NCBI GenBank assembly: GCA_016931895.1
Contig: JAFGDY010000306.1
Coordinates: forward strand, 1 to 52,165
Length of the DNA: 52,165 nt
Reading direction: 5' to 3'
Source: Anaerolineae bacterium
GTDB lineage: Bacteria; Chloroflexota; Anaerolineae; 4572-78; J111
This document shows positions 1-7,228 of the stretch, piece after piece (position 1 is the first letter of the stretch; the number at the start of each line of letters is the position of its first letter). Under the pieces are notes generated by a model that saw nothing but the letters and a program-made list of their open reading frames with translations, ran no database searches and was not told where the DNA came from. The translations under genes were made by a program, and so were the position numbers.

Positions 1-592
1 CTGTGTCCTCCGCGTCTCGGCGGTAAAAACTTCCTCCACTTGTGTGCAAAATGTTGTTGACCATTACACATTTTGCAGTTTTCCCTGAATCCTCATACAA
101 TTGAATATCTGTTCAGGGAGAAGGCGAAATGTACTACTGCCACAGGATAGTTGGCATCATTGTTTAATTGCAGCAGTCGCAATTTATTTGTGGCTGCTGT
201 TTTGTTTTTGGAGATATTGGTTCACTGACCGGCCTATACTTTACCAGGTCCAGTGGTGAACATATCGGCGACATGTGACAATACTGCTCGCCTCTCGCGG
301 GGAAGAAGTACCCTGGAGTGGGCAGAATTGGTGAGATTGTGCCGGCGAAATAGTCTTTTATCGGCGGAGTAGTTTGTGTAGTACCTCCTGGTAGCATCGG
401 TTATTCGTGCAGCCGCTGCTTGGCAGGCGTTGGGTGCTTTCGTTAAATCACGGGTAAAACATTGTCAGAATAGTAGGACACACACATTTGGGTTTCAAAA
501 ACGCCGGTTGAGCTGGTCGAAACCGGGTTTTTAAACGAATTATACCAAGATTAGTTTGAAACCGTTACTTTTTCAGTAACAATGGCGGATAT
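1..592. other. non-coding stretch, repeats only
   Basis: I see no convincing gene here. The first 25 bases resemble a short interspersed motif often seen between genes in Chloroflexota and cyanobacteria (recollection, not searched). A 10-bp perfect inverted repeat lies at 45-77. Around 508-535 a CCGGTT/AACCGG stem is followed by GTTTTT, either a weak terminator or part of a dispersed repeat. The weak open frames on the minus strand have no family resemblance and no ribosome binding site. Confidence 0.5.
45..77. repeat. 10-bp perfect inverted repeat
   Basis: TGCAAAATGT at 45-54 and ACATTTTGCA at 68-77 are exact reverse complements separated by 13 bases. There is no T-run, so it is not a terminator. 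It could be an operator for a gene since lost, or chance structure. No adjacent intact gene supports a role. Confidence 0.4.
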
Positions 593-790
593 GTGGTGAC
601 GGGCACCTTCGTAGTCGAACAAATCTTTGTTATTCCGGGCATGGGTAGACATTTTGTGACGAGTATTGGCAATCGTGATTACACCATTATTACTGGGGTA
701 ACGCTGATTTACGCCATATTGCTGGTTGGGGCCAATCTGGCTGTGGATGTTATTTACGGTTGGCTTGACCCCCGTATACGCTATGAATGA
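560..790 (+). pseudogene. C-terminal remnant of a DppB/OppB-type peptide ABC transporter permease
   Basis: After an in-frame stop at 557-559 the frame reads about 75 residues to a stop at 788. The segment with GTFVVEQIFVIPGMGRHFV, a final hydrophobic helix and the ending YGWLDPRIRYE is typical of the extreme C-terminus of dipeptide/oligopeptide permease subunits (BPD_transp_1 family). These are normally about 310-340 aa, so roughly three quarters of the gene is missing. No partner permease, ATPase or binding protein is nearby. A GTG at 593 could be a start but a functional protein is unlikely. This is a decayed fragment, marking deletion or rearrangement upstream of recA. Confidence 0.75.
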
Positions 791-856
791 CCTTAGAAAG
801 ACAAATACGGGCCAACATAGTTTTTTGCGCCAGGCGAACGTATCGGACAATTTTGA

Positions 857-988
857 CTCGGCACCGACCAACTGCTGACAGGCGCCAATGGTCAAAGCCA
901 GATTTCGGTGGAAGATTATGCCGTAGCCATGTTGGATGAGTTGGAAAACCCGACACACACTCGTCAACGATTCACGGTCGGTTATTAA
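857..988 (+). pseudogene. C-terminal remnant of an NAD(P)-binding reductase (NADH-flavin reductase-like)
   Basis: Immediately after a stop at 854-856 the frame encodes about 43 residues starting LGTDQLL and running through ISVEDYAVAMLDELE to a terminal RQRFTVGY before a TAA stop at 986. This matches the C-terminal end of atypical short-chain reductases of the NAD(P)H-binding_10 family (YwnB / NADH-flavin reductase type), normally about 200-215 aa. The N-terminal Rossmann part is absent, so it is a broken gene. It lies 66 bases after the permease remnant, and both are on the plus strand, as in a decayed gene graveyard. Confidence 0.7.
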
Positions 989-1134
989 ACTGTAACGTAA
1001 GGATTCGGAGTAGACGCATAGAAGAGTCGAAGCCATAGGCTATTTAATGCTCATATTACCATAAGTTAAAGAGGGTCAATCACCAGGATTGCATCATCTT
1101 GCTCCTGTCAATAGTCTCAGCGGGTCCAATTTTG

Positions 1135-1240
1135 TTACCCTGAACGCAGCAAAGAATCTCCTTCGGGCCAATTAAAGAGGAGTTTCTGCGTTGTTACGCT
1201 CCTTAAATTGTTTTGAGCGCAGTCAAAAGAACGACATTTC
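1135..1240. repeat. imperfect fold-back interspersed repeat
   Basis: The left part contains CTGAACGCAGCAAAGAATCT and the right part AGGAGTTTCTGCGTTGTTAC, which is roughly its reverse complement. A third related piece, TGAGCGCAGTCAAAAGAACG, follows at about 1213-1232. Such CCTGAGCGNAGNGAAGNATCT-like units are commonly dispersed between genes in Chloroflexota and other phyla (recollection). It has no coding content and sits between gene remnants and the recA promoter. Confidence 0.45.
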
Positions 1241-1281
1241 CACTTAAGAATTTGGCTCTACTGATTCTGAACGAAAATTTT

Positions 1282-1311
1282 TTGTCAATTAATTGCAATT
1301 TCTCTTATGTT
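1282..1311 (+). promoter_or_regulatory. candidate sigma70 promoter of recA
   Basis: TTGTCA at 1282-1287 and TATGTT at 1306-1311 are separated by 18 bases, giving a start about 50 bases before the recA ATG. The match is moderate (5/6 at -35, 4/6 at -10) in an AT-rich patch. No obvious SOS operator overlaps it. Confidence 0.4.
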
Positions 1312-1369
1312 GATGTAAACTAGCTTCACTGGCTTTAAGTTTTATCCCAACTCGGGAGACGTAATCTTT

Positions 1370-2461
1370 ATGGCAGACAACGGACAGACGAAAGCCCTGG
1401 AAACGGCCCTGGCCAACCTAAAAAAACGGTTTGGCGAGGGCGCTATTATGAAATTGGGCGAGGCGCAACATTTGCAAGTGGCCTCCATCCCCACCGGCTC
1501 GCTGTCCCTGGATATTGCCCTGGGCGTGGGCGGGGTGCCCAAAGGCCGGGTCATCGAAATTTACGGCCCGGAGAGTTCCGGTAAAACCACCCTCTGCCAG
1601 CACATCATTGCCGAAGCCCAAAAAACAGGGGGTATTGCCGCTTTTGTAGATGTAGAACACGCTTTAGACCCCATTTATGCCCAAAAATGCGGGGTGCAGA
1701 TTAACGAGTTGTACGTATCTCAACCCGATACGGGCGAGCAGGCCCTGGAAATCACCGAAGCGTTGGTGCGCTCCGGGGTTTTAACCGTGGTGGTGGTTGA
1801 TTCGGTGGCGGCCTTGGTGCCCCGGGCTGAGATTGAAGGTGAGATGGGCGATTCCCACATGGGTTTGCAGGCCCGTTTGATGAGCCAGGCGCTGCGTAAG
1901 TTAACAGGCGCCATCAAAACCAGCAATACCTCCGTTGTTTTCACCAACCAACTTCGCCAAAAGATTGGGGTTATGTTTGGCAACCCCGAAACCACCACCG
2001 GCGGGATGGCCCTGCGTTTTTATGCTTCGGTGCGGTTGGATATTCGCCGGATTCAGGCCATCAAGGATGGCGGCGACGTGGTGGGCAATCGCACCAGGGT
2101 AACGGTTAAAAAGAATAAAGTGGCCCCGCCCTTCAAAGTGGCCGAATTTGATATAATGTATAATGAGGGCATCTCTAAAGTAGGCGACATCCTGGACCTG
2201 GCTGTGGCCGAAGAGATTGTTGACAAACGGGGCGCCTTTTTCTCTTACGGTGAAACCCGGCTGGCCCAGGGCCGCGAAAACGCCAAAAAGTTTATGCAAG
2301 AAAATCCCGAGTTGACCCTGGAAATTGAAAACAAGATCAGAGAAAAGTTTGAACTGCCGCTCAGAGACCCGGCCACAGTTGATTACGGCTCAAGCCAAAC
2401 CCAACCGGCCTCAAAAAAGGCGCTCTATGACGCGTCGGCAGAAACAGAAGAGCAGGATTAA
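1370..2461 (+). CDS. recA: recombinase RecA
   Basis: RecA forms ATP-dependent filaments on single-stranded DNA, catalyses strand exchange and promotes LexA-type self-cleavage. The 363-aa protein has the usual family length. The N-terminal helix is followed by a Walker A motif GPESSGKTT at residues 66-74, a Walker B region ending [10 protein letters not shown], the DNA-binding loop 1 region [12 protein letters not shown] and loop 2 region around [11 protein letters not shown] Shine-Dalgarno GGGAG at 1354-1358 lies upstream of the ATG. The acidic C-terminal tail ends AETEEQD, as expected. recX lies downstream in the same direction but is separated by 762 bases and an intrinsic terminator. Confidence 0.98.
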   Translation: MADNGQTKALETALANLKKRFGEGAIMKLGEAQHLQVASIPTGSLSLDIALGVGGVPKGRVIEIYGPESSGKTTLCQHIIAEAQKTGGIAAFVDVEHALDPIYAQKCGVQINELYVSQPDTGEQALEITEALVRSGVLTVVVVDSVAALVPRAEIEGEMGDSHMGLQARLMSQALRKLTGAIKTSNTSVVFTNQLRQKIGVMFGNPETTTGGMALRFYASVRLDIRRIQAIKDGGDVVGNRTRVTVKKNKVAPPFKVAEFDIMYNEGISKVGDILDLAVAEEIVDKRGAFFSYGETRLAQGRENAKKFMQENPELTLEIENKIREKFELPLRDPATVDYGSSQTQPASKKALYDASAETEEQD

Positions 2462-2556
2462 TTGGTATTATAGGGGCATTTCATTTTATTTATGGCCCCG
2501 CCAAAATTATAGGGTTCATCATGAGCCCGTTACAGCTTTTAATGATTTGCCGCAAA

Positions 2557-2589
2557 CATCGAATCTAAGGCCGTCACTGCGATTCGATG
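2557..2589. repeat. 9-bp perfect inverted repeat
   Basis: CATCGAATC (2557-2565) and GATTCGATG (2581-2589) are exact reverse complements with a 15-base loop. It lies about 95 bases after recA. Without a following T-run it is not a standard terminator; it could stabilise the recA mRNA 3' end. Confidence 0.4.
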
Positions 2590-3171
2590 TGAGTGTAGCA
2601 GCTATTGAAACCTGATTCGCTTCATAATAGGCAACTGTAGTCGTTAACCAAACTCGTGATGATGTAGTCGTTGAAAATTTTCACCGATAAAATCAAACTC
2701 TCTCTAAAGGGAACGTTTAAAACAAATTTACCGGGGGAGGCAAAAGCGTAGCTGCCAACGTGGATATGATTGTTTATCAAGATTGTCTCAAAGTGATTTT
2801 TGATCATACACAAAATAACTATGCCGTACCCAAATGGCAAACGGCGCATAAAACGGCCCCTGGTCGTTGTTGTAGCATTGGGTATATACGATTATTTTGA
2901 GGTTGGTAGTTTCGGCGCTCTCCCTTGAAGTTGGGCTTGAGCAGCGGTTAACGTGAGGCTTGGTTGTGAATGAAGTAAATTTTTTCAATACTTGCCCTGA
3001 ACGTGAATTGAGTTTTGCCTGACTTGCTTTCTTGCAGACAAAGGTAAGTTTTTGAGGCAAACGATTGTTTTGTTTGCCTTTAAAATCTAAAATGGCCGGG
3101 CGGTAGTCAGGCGGTCAAAACGTAATGGGTAGGGCGCGGGGCCGGGTAATTCAATAGCCTTGCTGAATCTT

Positions 3172-3211
3172 AAAAGCTGTGACGATTTTCGTCATAGCTT
3201 TTGTTTTTTTT
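3172..3211 (+). terminator. strong intrinsic terminator directly before recX
   Basis: The arms AAAAGCTGTGACGA (3172-3185) and TCGTCATAGCTTTT (3189-3202) form a 14-bp stem with one G-U pair and a 3-base loop, followed by G and eight T (3204-3211). The recX Shine-Dalgarno AGGGGG starts 2 bases later, at 3213. There is no room for a promoter between terminator and gene, so recX should be expressed only by read-through or antitermination. Confidence 0.85.
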
Positions 3212-3223
3212 CAGGGGGTGTAC

Positions 3224-3853
3224 ATGGCCGGTATCATCACGGCCTTACAGGTACAACAGCGAAATCAAGAACGGGTCAATGTATTTGTGGACGGCCAATT
3301 CGCCCTGGGCGTGACCATGCTGGTGGCCGCCACCTTGCGTAAAGGTCAATATTTAAGCGACACCGATATAGAAAAACTCAAACAGGAGGACCAGCGCAGC
3401 AAGGCTTACGATAAAGCGATACGCTTTTTAGGGTATCGAGCGCGGAGTCAAACAGAGGTGGCCGATTATTTGCGCGACAAAGGCTATGCCCCTGAAGTGA
3501 TTGAGGAAACCGTGAGCCGCCTGGTTGAGCGGCAATATCTTGATGACGAGGCGTTTGCCCGTTTTTGGTTGGAAAATAGAGAACAATTTCGGCCGCGCGG
3601 GCGACAGGCCTTGCGCTACGAGTTAAAACAAAAAGGTATTTCCGACGAAATCATCCAAACCGTTTTGGCCGATGTAGATGAAGATGAATTGGCCTGGCTG
3701 GCCGTGGCCGGTAAACTTCAACGCTGGCAAAATTTGCCTGAACCGGATTTACAGAAAAAGGTAATCAGCTTTTTGAGCAGGCGTGGTTTTAGTTACCAAA
3801 CGGCTCGTCAGGTTTTCGACCGCGCCCGGTCCTTGTTGAATATTGGGGAGTAG
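3224..3853 (+). CDS. recX: regulatory protein RecX
   Basis: RecX binds RecA filaments and limits their extension and activity. The predicted 209-aa protein is helical with the family pattern: an N-terminal extension, then a core with AIRFLGYRARSQTEVADYLR, a repeat RLVERQYLDDEAFARFW and QALRYELKQKGISDEIIQ, typical of the tandem three-helix RecX repeats. The ATG at 3224 is chosen because AGGGGG lies 5 bases upstream; an earlier in-frame GTG at 3179 falls inside the terminator stem. recA is upstream on the same strand and rny follows after 83 bases. Confidence 0.9.
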   Translation: MAGIITALQVQQRNQERVNVFVDGQFALGVTMLVAATLRKGQYLSDTDIEKLKQEDQRSKAYDKAIRFLGYRARSQTEVADYLRDKGYAPEVIEETVSRLVERQYLDDEAFARFWLENREQFRPRGRQALRYELKQKGISDEIIQTVLADVDEDELAWLAVAGKLQRWQNLPEPDLQKKVISFLSRRGFSYQTARQVFDRARSLLNIGE

Positions 3854-3936
3854 CCGGGACGCATTTTTGGTGACTCTAAGGTCCACTTGGGACGTTAGAG
3901 CGGCGACATTAAAAAACGAAGAGAGGAAAGAAGCGT

Positions 3937-5466
3937 ATGAATATTGTAGGATATGTTATTGTGGCTATTGTGGCTTTGGTGGGGGGCGTTGCTCTTGGCT
4001 ATTTATACTATCGGCGGGTGAGCAAACAAACAGTGGAATCGGCCGATGTATTGGCCAAAGGAATTATTGCCCAGGCCGAAGCGCAAAGTAAAGAATTAGA
4101 GATTCGCTCCAAAGAGGAAGCCATTCGGGTACGGGGTGAAACTGAAAAGGAAATCAACCGCAAACGGCAGGAACTTGATCGAATTGAAGAAAGGCTGCAA
4201 AAGCGTCAGGAAAATCTGGATAGACGTTTTGAAAATATTGACAAAAGAGAGCGCAACCTCAACAAGCGCCAGAGTCAAATTGACAAACGAGCCAATGAAA
4301 TAGAACAACTCAATGAAGAAAGACTGGCCGAACTGGAACGCATCTCCACCATGAGCCGGGACGAGGCCAAAGAGATGCTTCTGCAAGCAATAGAAACCGA
4401 GGCCAGACAAGATATGGCCCGGGTGCTGCGCCAGGTAGAGGCCGACGTAAAAGAAGAGGCCGACCGTAAAGCCCGCAAAATCATTGCCCTGGCCATGCAG
4501 CGCATTGCTTCGGACCAGGTATCGGAAACCACGGTGTCGTCGGTGCCGCTGCCCAGCGACGATATGAAAGGCCGCATTATTGGCCGCCAGGGTCGTAATA
4601 TCCGCGCTTTTGAAAACGCCACCGGCATTGACGTGATTGTGGATGACACCCCGGAAGCCATCATCTTGACCGGCTTTGACCCGGTGCGGCGTGAAGTGGC
4701 CCGCCTGGCCATGAGCCGCCTGATCACCGATGGCCGCATCCATCCGGCCCGTATTGAAAAGCTGGTTAAAAAAGTGCGCGAGGAAGTTAATCAAATTATT
4801 CAAGAGGAAGGGGAACGAGCGGCCTACGAGGCGGGGGTGCATCGGTTACACCCGGAGTTGATCAAACTGTTGGGTCGTTTGAAATACCGCACCAGCTATG
4901 GTCAAAATCAGCACGCCCACGCGGTTGAAGCTTCTCGCCTGGCCGTGATTATTGCCAATGAACTGGGCGCGGAGATAGAGATTTGCCGGGAGGGCGCCCT
5001 GCTGCACGATATTGGCAAGGCCGTTGACCATGAAGTTGAAGGCCCGCACGCCATTATTGGGGCCGATATTGCTAAACGTTATGGCGTAAACGAAAAGGTG
5101 ATCAATTGCATTGCTTCGCACCACCATGAAGTAGAGCAGGAATCGCTAGAGGCGGTGATTGTGGAAGTGGCCGACGCCATTTCCGGGGCGCGGCCAGGCG
5201 CTCGCCGGGAAAGTTTGGAGAATTACGTCAAACGCATCAAGGCCCTGGAAGAGGTGGCCAACTCTTTCAAGGGTGTGGAAGAATCATTTGCTATTCAAGC
5301 AGGCCGGGAAATTCGCATTATTGTCAGGCCCGAGGAAGTGGACGACTACGAAGCCATCAAAATGTCTAAAGAGATTGCCCGCCAGGTGGAAGAAAGCCTG
5401 GAATATCCGGGCCAAATTAAAGTGACCGTGGTCCGGGAAACCCGGGCCATAGATTATGCCAAATAA
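3937..5466 (+). CDS. rny: ribonuclease Y
   Basis: RNase Y is a membrane-anchored endoribonuclease that initiates mRNA decay. The 509-aa protein has the full family layout. There is one N-terminal transmembrane helix (about residues 3-25) and a long charged coiled coil (about 40-185). A KH RNA-binding domain follows, with GRIIGRQGRN near 211-220. An HD hydrolase domain carries the metal-binding HD at 357-358 (LLHDIGKA) and a downstream SHHHEVE segment. A GAGAGGAAAG ribosome binding site precedes the ATG. The gene follows recX on the same strand, so it may share read-through transcripts, though the 83-base gap could hold its own promoter. Confidence 0.97.
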   Translation: MNIVGYVIVAIVALVGGVALGYLYYRRVSKQTVESADVLAKGIIAQAEAQSKELEIRSKEEAIRVRGETEKEINRKRQELDRIEERLQKRQENLDRRFENIDKRERNLNKRQSQIDKRANEIEQLNEERLAELERISTMSRDEAKEMLLQAIETEARQDMARVLRQVEADVKEEADRKARKIIALAMQRIASDQVSETTVSSVPLPSDDMKGRIIGRQGRNIRAFENATGIDVIVDDTPEAIILTGFDPVRREVARLAMSRLITDGRIHPARIEKLVKKVREEVNQIIQEEGERAAYEAGVHRLHPELIKLLGRLKYRTSYGQNQHAHAVEASRLAVIIANELGAEIEICREGALLHDIGKAVDHEVEGPHAIIGADIAKRYGVNEKVINCIASHHHEVEQESLEAVIVEVADAISGARPGARRESLENYVKRIKALEEVANSFKGVEESFAIQAGREIRIIVRPEEVDDYEAIKMSKEIARQVEESLEYPGQIKVTVVRETRAIDYAK

Positions 5467-5489
5467 AGCAAAATATCGCAGCTAAGGCG

Positions 5490-5525
5490 GGGGTCAAGGA
5501 GCGCCTTGAATCGCTCCTTGACCCC
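5490..5525. repeat. 14-bp perfect hairpin after rny, no T-run
   Basis: GGGGTCAAGGAGCG (5490-5503) and CGCTCCTTGACCCC (5512-5525) pair perfectly around an 8-base loop. The plus strand continues AAAAC, so the classic U-tract is missing. It is probably an mRNA 3'-end stabiliser or U-less terminator for rny. Confidence 0.7.
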
Positions 5526-5541
5526 AAAACAATACCAGTTC

Positions 5542-5685
5542 TATGCCGCGGCCCTTATCAGAAACGCAACCCCTGAAGATGTTCAATTGCTGGCTGCTCT
5601 CATTCGCCATTCATTTGGTGAGGTAGCCAAACAATTTGCCTTAACCCCCGCCTCTTATTTTCTCCTGAAACTTTTGTCATTATAA
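5542..5685 (+). pseudogene. possible N-terminal fragment of a GNAT acetyltransferase
   Basis: The frame reads about 47 residues: IRNATPEDVQLLAALIRHSF, then GEVAKQFALTP, then a hydrophobic tail and a stop at 5683. IR-x-ATPxD-xxx-LAxLIRxSF-xxVAxxFxLTP is typical of the first 40 residues of GNAT family N-acetyltransferases. The remaining acetyl-CoA-binding domain is absent. No good start codon is in frame; a TTG at 5518 falls inside the preceding hairpin. The end overlaps the sigma-factor promoter. I regard it as a gene relic with limited certainty. Confidence 0.4.
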
Positions 5686-5691
5686 TCCGTA
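5666..5691 (+). promoter_or_regulatory. ECF-type promoter upstream of the sigma factor gene
   Basis: TGAAAC at 5666-5671 and CGTA at 5688-5691 are separated by exactly 16 bases. TGAAAC-N16-CGTA is the published consensus of Bacillus subtilis SigW-type ECF promoters. It lies 39 bases upstream of the first ATG of an ECF sigma gene, as expected for autoregulation. A sigma70-like TATAAT also falls inside the spacer. Confidence 0.65.
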
Positions 5692-5730
5692 TAGCATGAT
5701 GCAGACAGATAAAGGAACTCTAACTGCACT

Positions 5731-6384
5731 ATGCAAATAACCCTAGGCCAAAAATTTATTATGACCACGCCTGTTAGCCCCCCGGTTTCCAGAACAGCGG
5801 AACAGGCAATAGAAAAACAAGATGCGCCGGAAAACCAAACCCAGGAAAAAGCCTGGGCTTTGGCCGCGCAAAACGGCGACAGCGCCGCTTTTATGCACAT
5901 TGTAGACGCTTACCAGCGGCCCGTGTTTAACTTATGCTATCGTATGCTCGGTGATGCTGCGCAGGCAGAAGACGCCGCCCAAGAGACATTTCTACGAGTC
6001 TATACCCGGCTTGAAACCTACAACCACAACCGCAAATTCTCCTCCTGGCTTTTGTCTATTGCCTCGCACTATTGCATAGACCAGCTCAGGCGGCGGCGCT
6101 ACCAAATGATTTCCTGGGACGACCTGCCGCCCTGGCGCTGGCTGCCAACTTCGGAGCCGGAGCCGGAAGATGCTGTGCTGATCGGCGAAACCCACGAGAC
6201 GCTGCGCTCGTTGCTGGACAACCTGCCCTCCGAACACCGGGCAGCGATTATCTTGTACTACTGGCATGATTTATCTTACGAAGAAATAGCCGAAACCCTT
6301 GAAACAACCGTCAGCGCCATTAAAAGCCGGCTCTTTAGGGCCAGGCAGATGATGATCAAGGAATCAGAAACCTCAAATCAGTGA
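5731..6384 (+). CDS. ECF-family RNA polymerase sigma factor
   Basis: This 217-aa protein directs RNA polymerase to alternative promoters. After a low-complexity N-terminal extension of about 45 residues, region 2 is visible (FNLCYRMLGDAAQAEDAAQE, then TFLRVYTRL). A linker rich in W, P and E follows, then region 4 (LPSEHRAAIILYYWHDLSYE, then EIAETLETTVSAIKSRLFRA) with the helix-turn-helix. The ATG at 5761 (MTTPVSPP) is an alternative start 10 codons in; neither has a strong Shine-Dalgarno. The following gene is its likely anti-sigma factor, and a SigW-like promoter upstream implies autoregulation. The stimulus is unknown; the third gene of the group suggests an envelope response. Confidence 0.93.
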   Translation: MQITLGQKFIMTTPVSPPVSRTAEQAIEKQDAPENQTQEKAWALAAQNGDSAAFMHIVDAYQRPVFNLCYRMLGDAAQAEDAAQETFLRVYTRLETYNHNRKFSSWLLSIASHYCIDQLRRRRYQMISWDDLPPWRWLPTSEPEPEDAVLIGETHETLRSLLDNLPSEHRAAIILYYWHDLSYEEIAETLETTVSAIKSRLFRARQMMIKESETSNQ

Positions 6385-6475
6385 TGAGGAGTAAGAAATT
6401 GAGAAACAAAAGTTGTCACTTACCCCAAACGGGTATTGCCAAAATCACTAACTTATCTCACAAAGGAGTGAGCCA

Positions 6476-7054
6476 ATGACGCACGAAAAATATATTGAAC
6501 AAATTTCACTGTGGTTAGACAATGAACTCAGCCCCGCCGAAAGCGCCGAACTGCAAACCCACCTGGCCGAATGTCCCGCCTGTGAGCGCATTTGCCAGGC
6601 TTTGCAGGGGATTGACCAGTTTCTGCATCAGGCGTCAACCGTGATGAAGGGACCCCAACCGGGTTTTAGCGCCCGCTTTGAGGCGCGGCTGGCCCGCCAG
6701 AACGACAGGCGAAACCAGATGTGGTTGGGCCTGACCGTACTCTTCCTGGGTACGCTTGCTTTTGCCGTGATTGGCGCTATTGCCGGGGGTGCAATTCTGA
6801 TTGGCGCCAGGGCCACCATGCTTAACGTGCAAACACTTTATTACTTTCTGGGTGAGTTAGGCGGCGTGGTCAACCAGATTCGTGCTTTTATTAACCTGGG
6901 CGGCCTGTTTTTCAAAGTGGCCTTGCTGGCCATGAGCCAACCTCTTTTCTGGGGTTATGTTATTGTTACCATGCTCTTAACCGCCACCTGGTTCCGGGTA
7001 ATGCAACTGCTCTATCGCCGGGCGCCGGTTACAGGCAACCTGTTGCTAGTTTGA
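6476..7054 (+). CDS. zinc-finger anti-sigma factor, membrane-anchored
   Basis: The 192-aa protein starts with a putative zinc-finger (zf-HC2) domain. Residues 29-36 give H-x3-C-x2-C in THLAECPACE, the zinc-binding anti-sigma domain of ZAS proteins. A hydrophobic segment follows at about 82-115, and a second near 145-180, so it is an integral membrane protein with a cytoplasmic N-terminus. AAAGGAG lies about 8 bases before the ATG. It sits 91 bases after the ECF sigma gene and presumably sequesters that factor at the membrane. The order sigma then anti-sigma is the usual one. The sensed signal and any regulating protease are not visible here. Confidence 0.85.
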   Translation: MTHEKYIEQISLWLDNELSPAESAELQTHLAECPACERICQALQGIDQFLHQASTVMKGPQPGFSARFEARLARQNDRRNQMWLGLTVLFLGTLAFAVIGAIAGGAILIGARATMLNVQTLYYFLGELGGVVNQIRAFINLGGLFFKVALLAMSQPLFWGYVIVTMLLTATWFRVMQLLYRRAPVTGNLLLV

Positions 7055-7228
7055 TCAAAATAAACTTCAAAACATACTTTAGTTACGCTGGATCGGGCAA
7101 AGAGGTTGTGGCGTACGGCGTATTGCGGATGCTTTTTAGCCCCGCACCACGCCATACCCCATCACCACCCATCAACATCCATAAATCAAACCCTGGCCGG
7201 AAACATTATCTTTAAGAAGGAGTAAACC

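Larger units (their letters stand above)
989..1369 (+). other. intergenic region upstream of recA
   Basis: This 381-base gap contains the fold-back repeat at 1135-1240 and a candidate recA promoter at 1282-1311. I see no gene and no clear LexA box (no GAAC-N4-GTTC palindrome). Confidence 0.5.
2462..3223 (+). other. long recA-recX intergenic region without a gene
   Basis: No ORF in these 762 bases shows a recognisable family, a good ribosome binding site or neighbour-like codon use. Visible structure: a 9-bp perfect inverted repeat CATCGAATC/GATTCGATG at 2557-2589 with no T-run, and the strong terminator at 3172-3211. Most of the stretch looks like decayed sequence. A small RNA cannot be excluded by eye. 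Confidence 0.5.

Noticed and set aside
164-397. 77-aa minus-strand frame
   Set aside because: Pro/Cys-rich low-quality translation without a ribosome binding site.
551-1036. 161-aa open frame on the minus strand over the gene relics
   Set aside because: It is the antisense of the permease and reductase fragments, whose plus-strand frames have clear family motifs.
1245-1290. Possible LexA box near the recA promoter
   Set aside because: GAAC occurs once but no GAAC-N4-GTTC palindrome is present.
2325-2615. 96-aa frame overlapping the recA end
   Set aside because: Overlaps the recA C-terminus in another frame, no ribosome site and no family resemblance.
2622-3060. Two short minus-strand frames in the recA-recX gap
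   Set aside because: Overlapping each other, no Shine-Dalgarno, no recognisable domain; more likely random open frames in AT-rich sequence.
4096-4842. 248-aa open frame antisense to rny
   Set aside because: Phe/His-rich product lacking family motifs; shadow of the RNase Y coding sequence.
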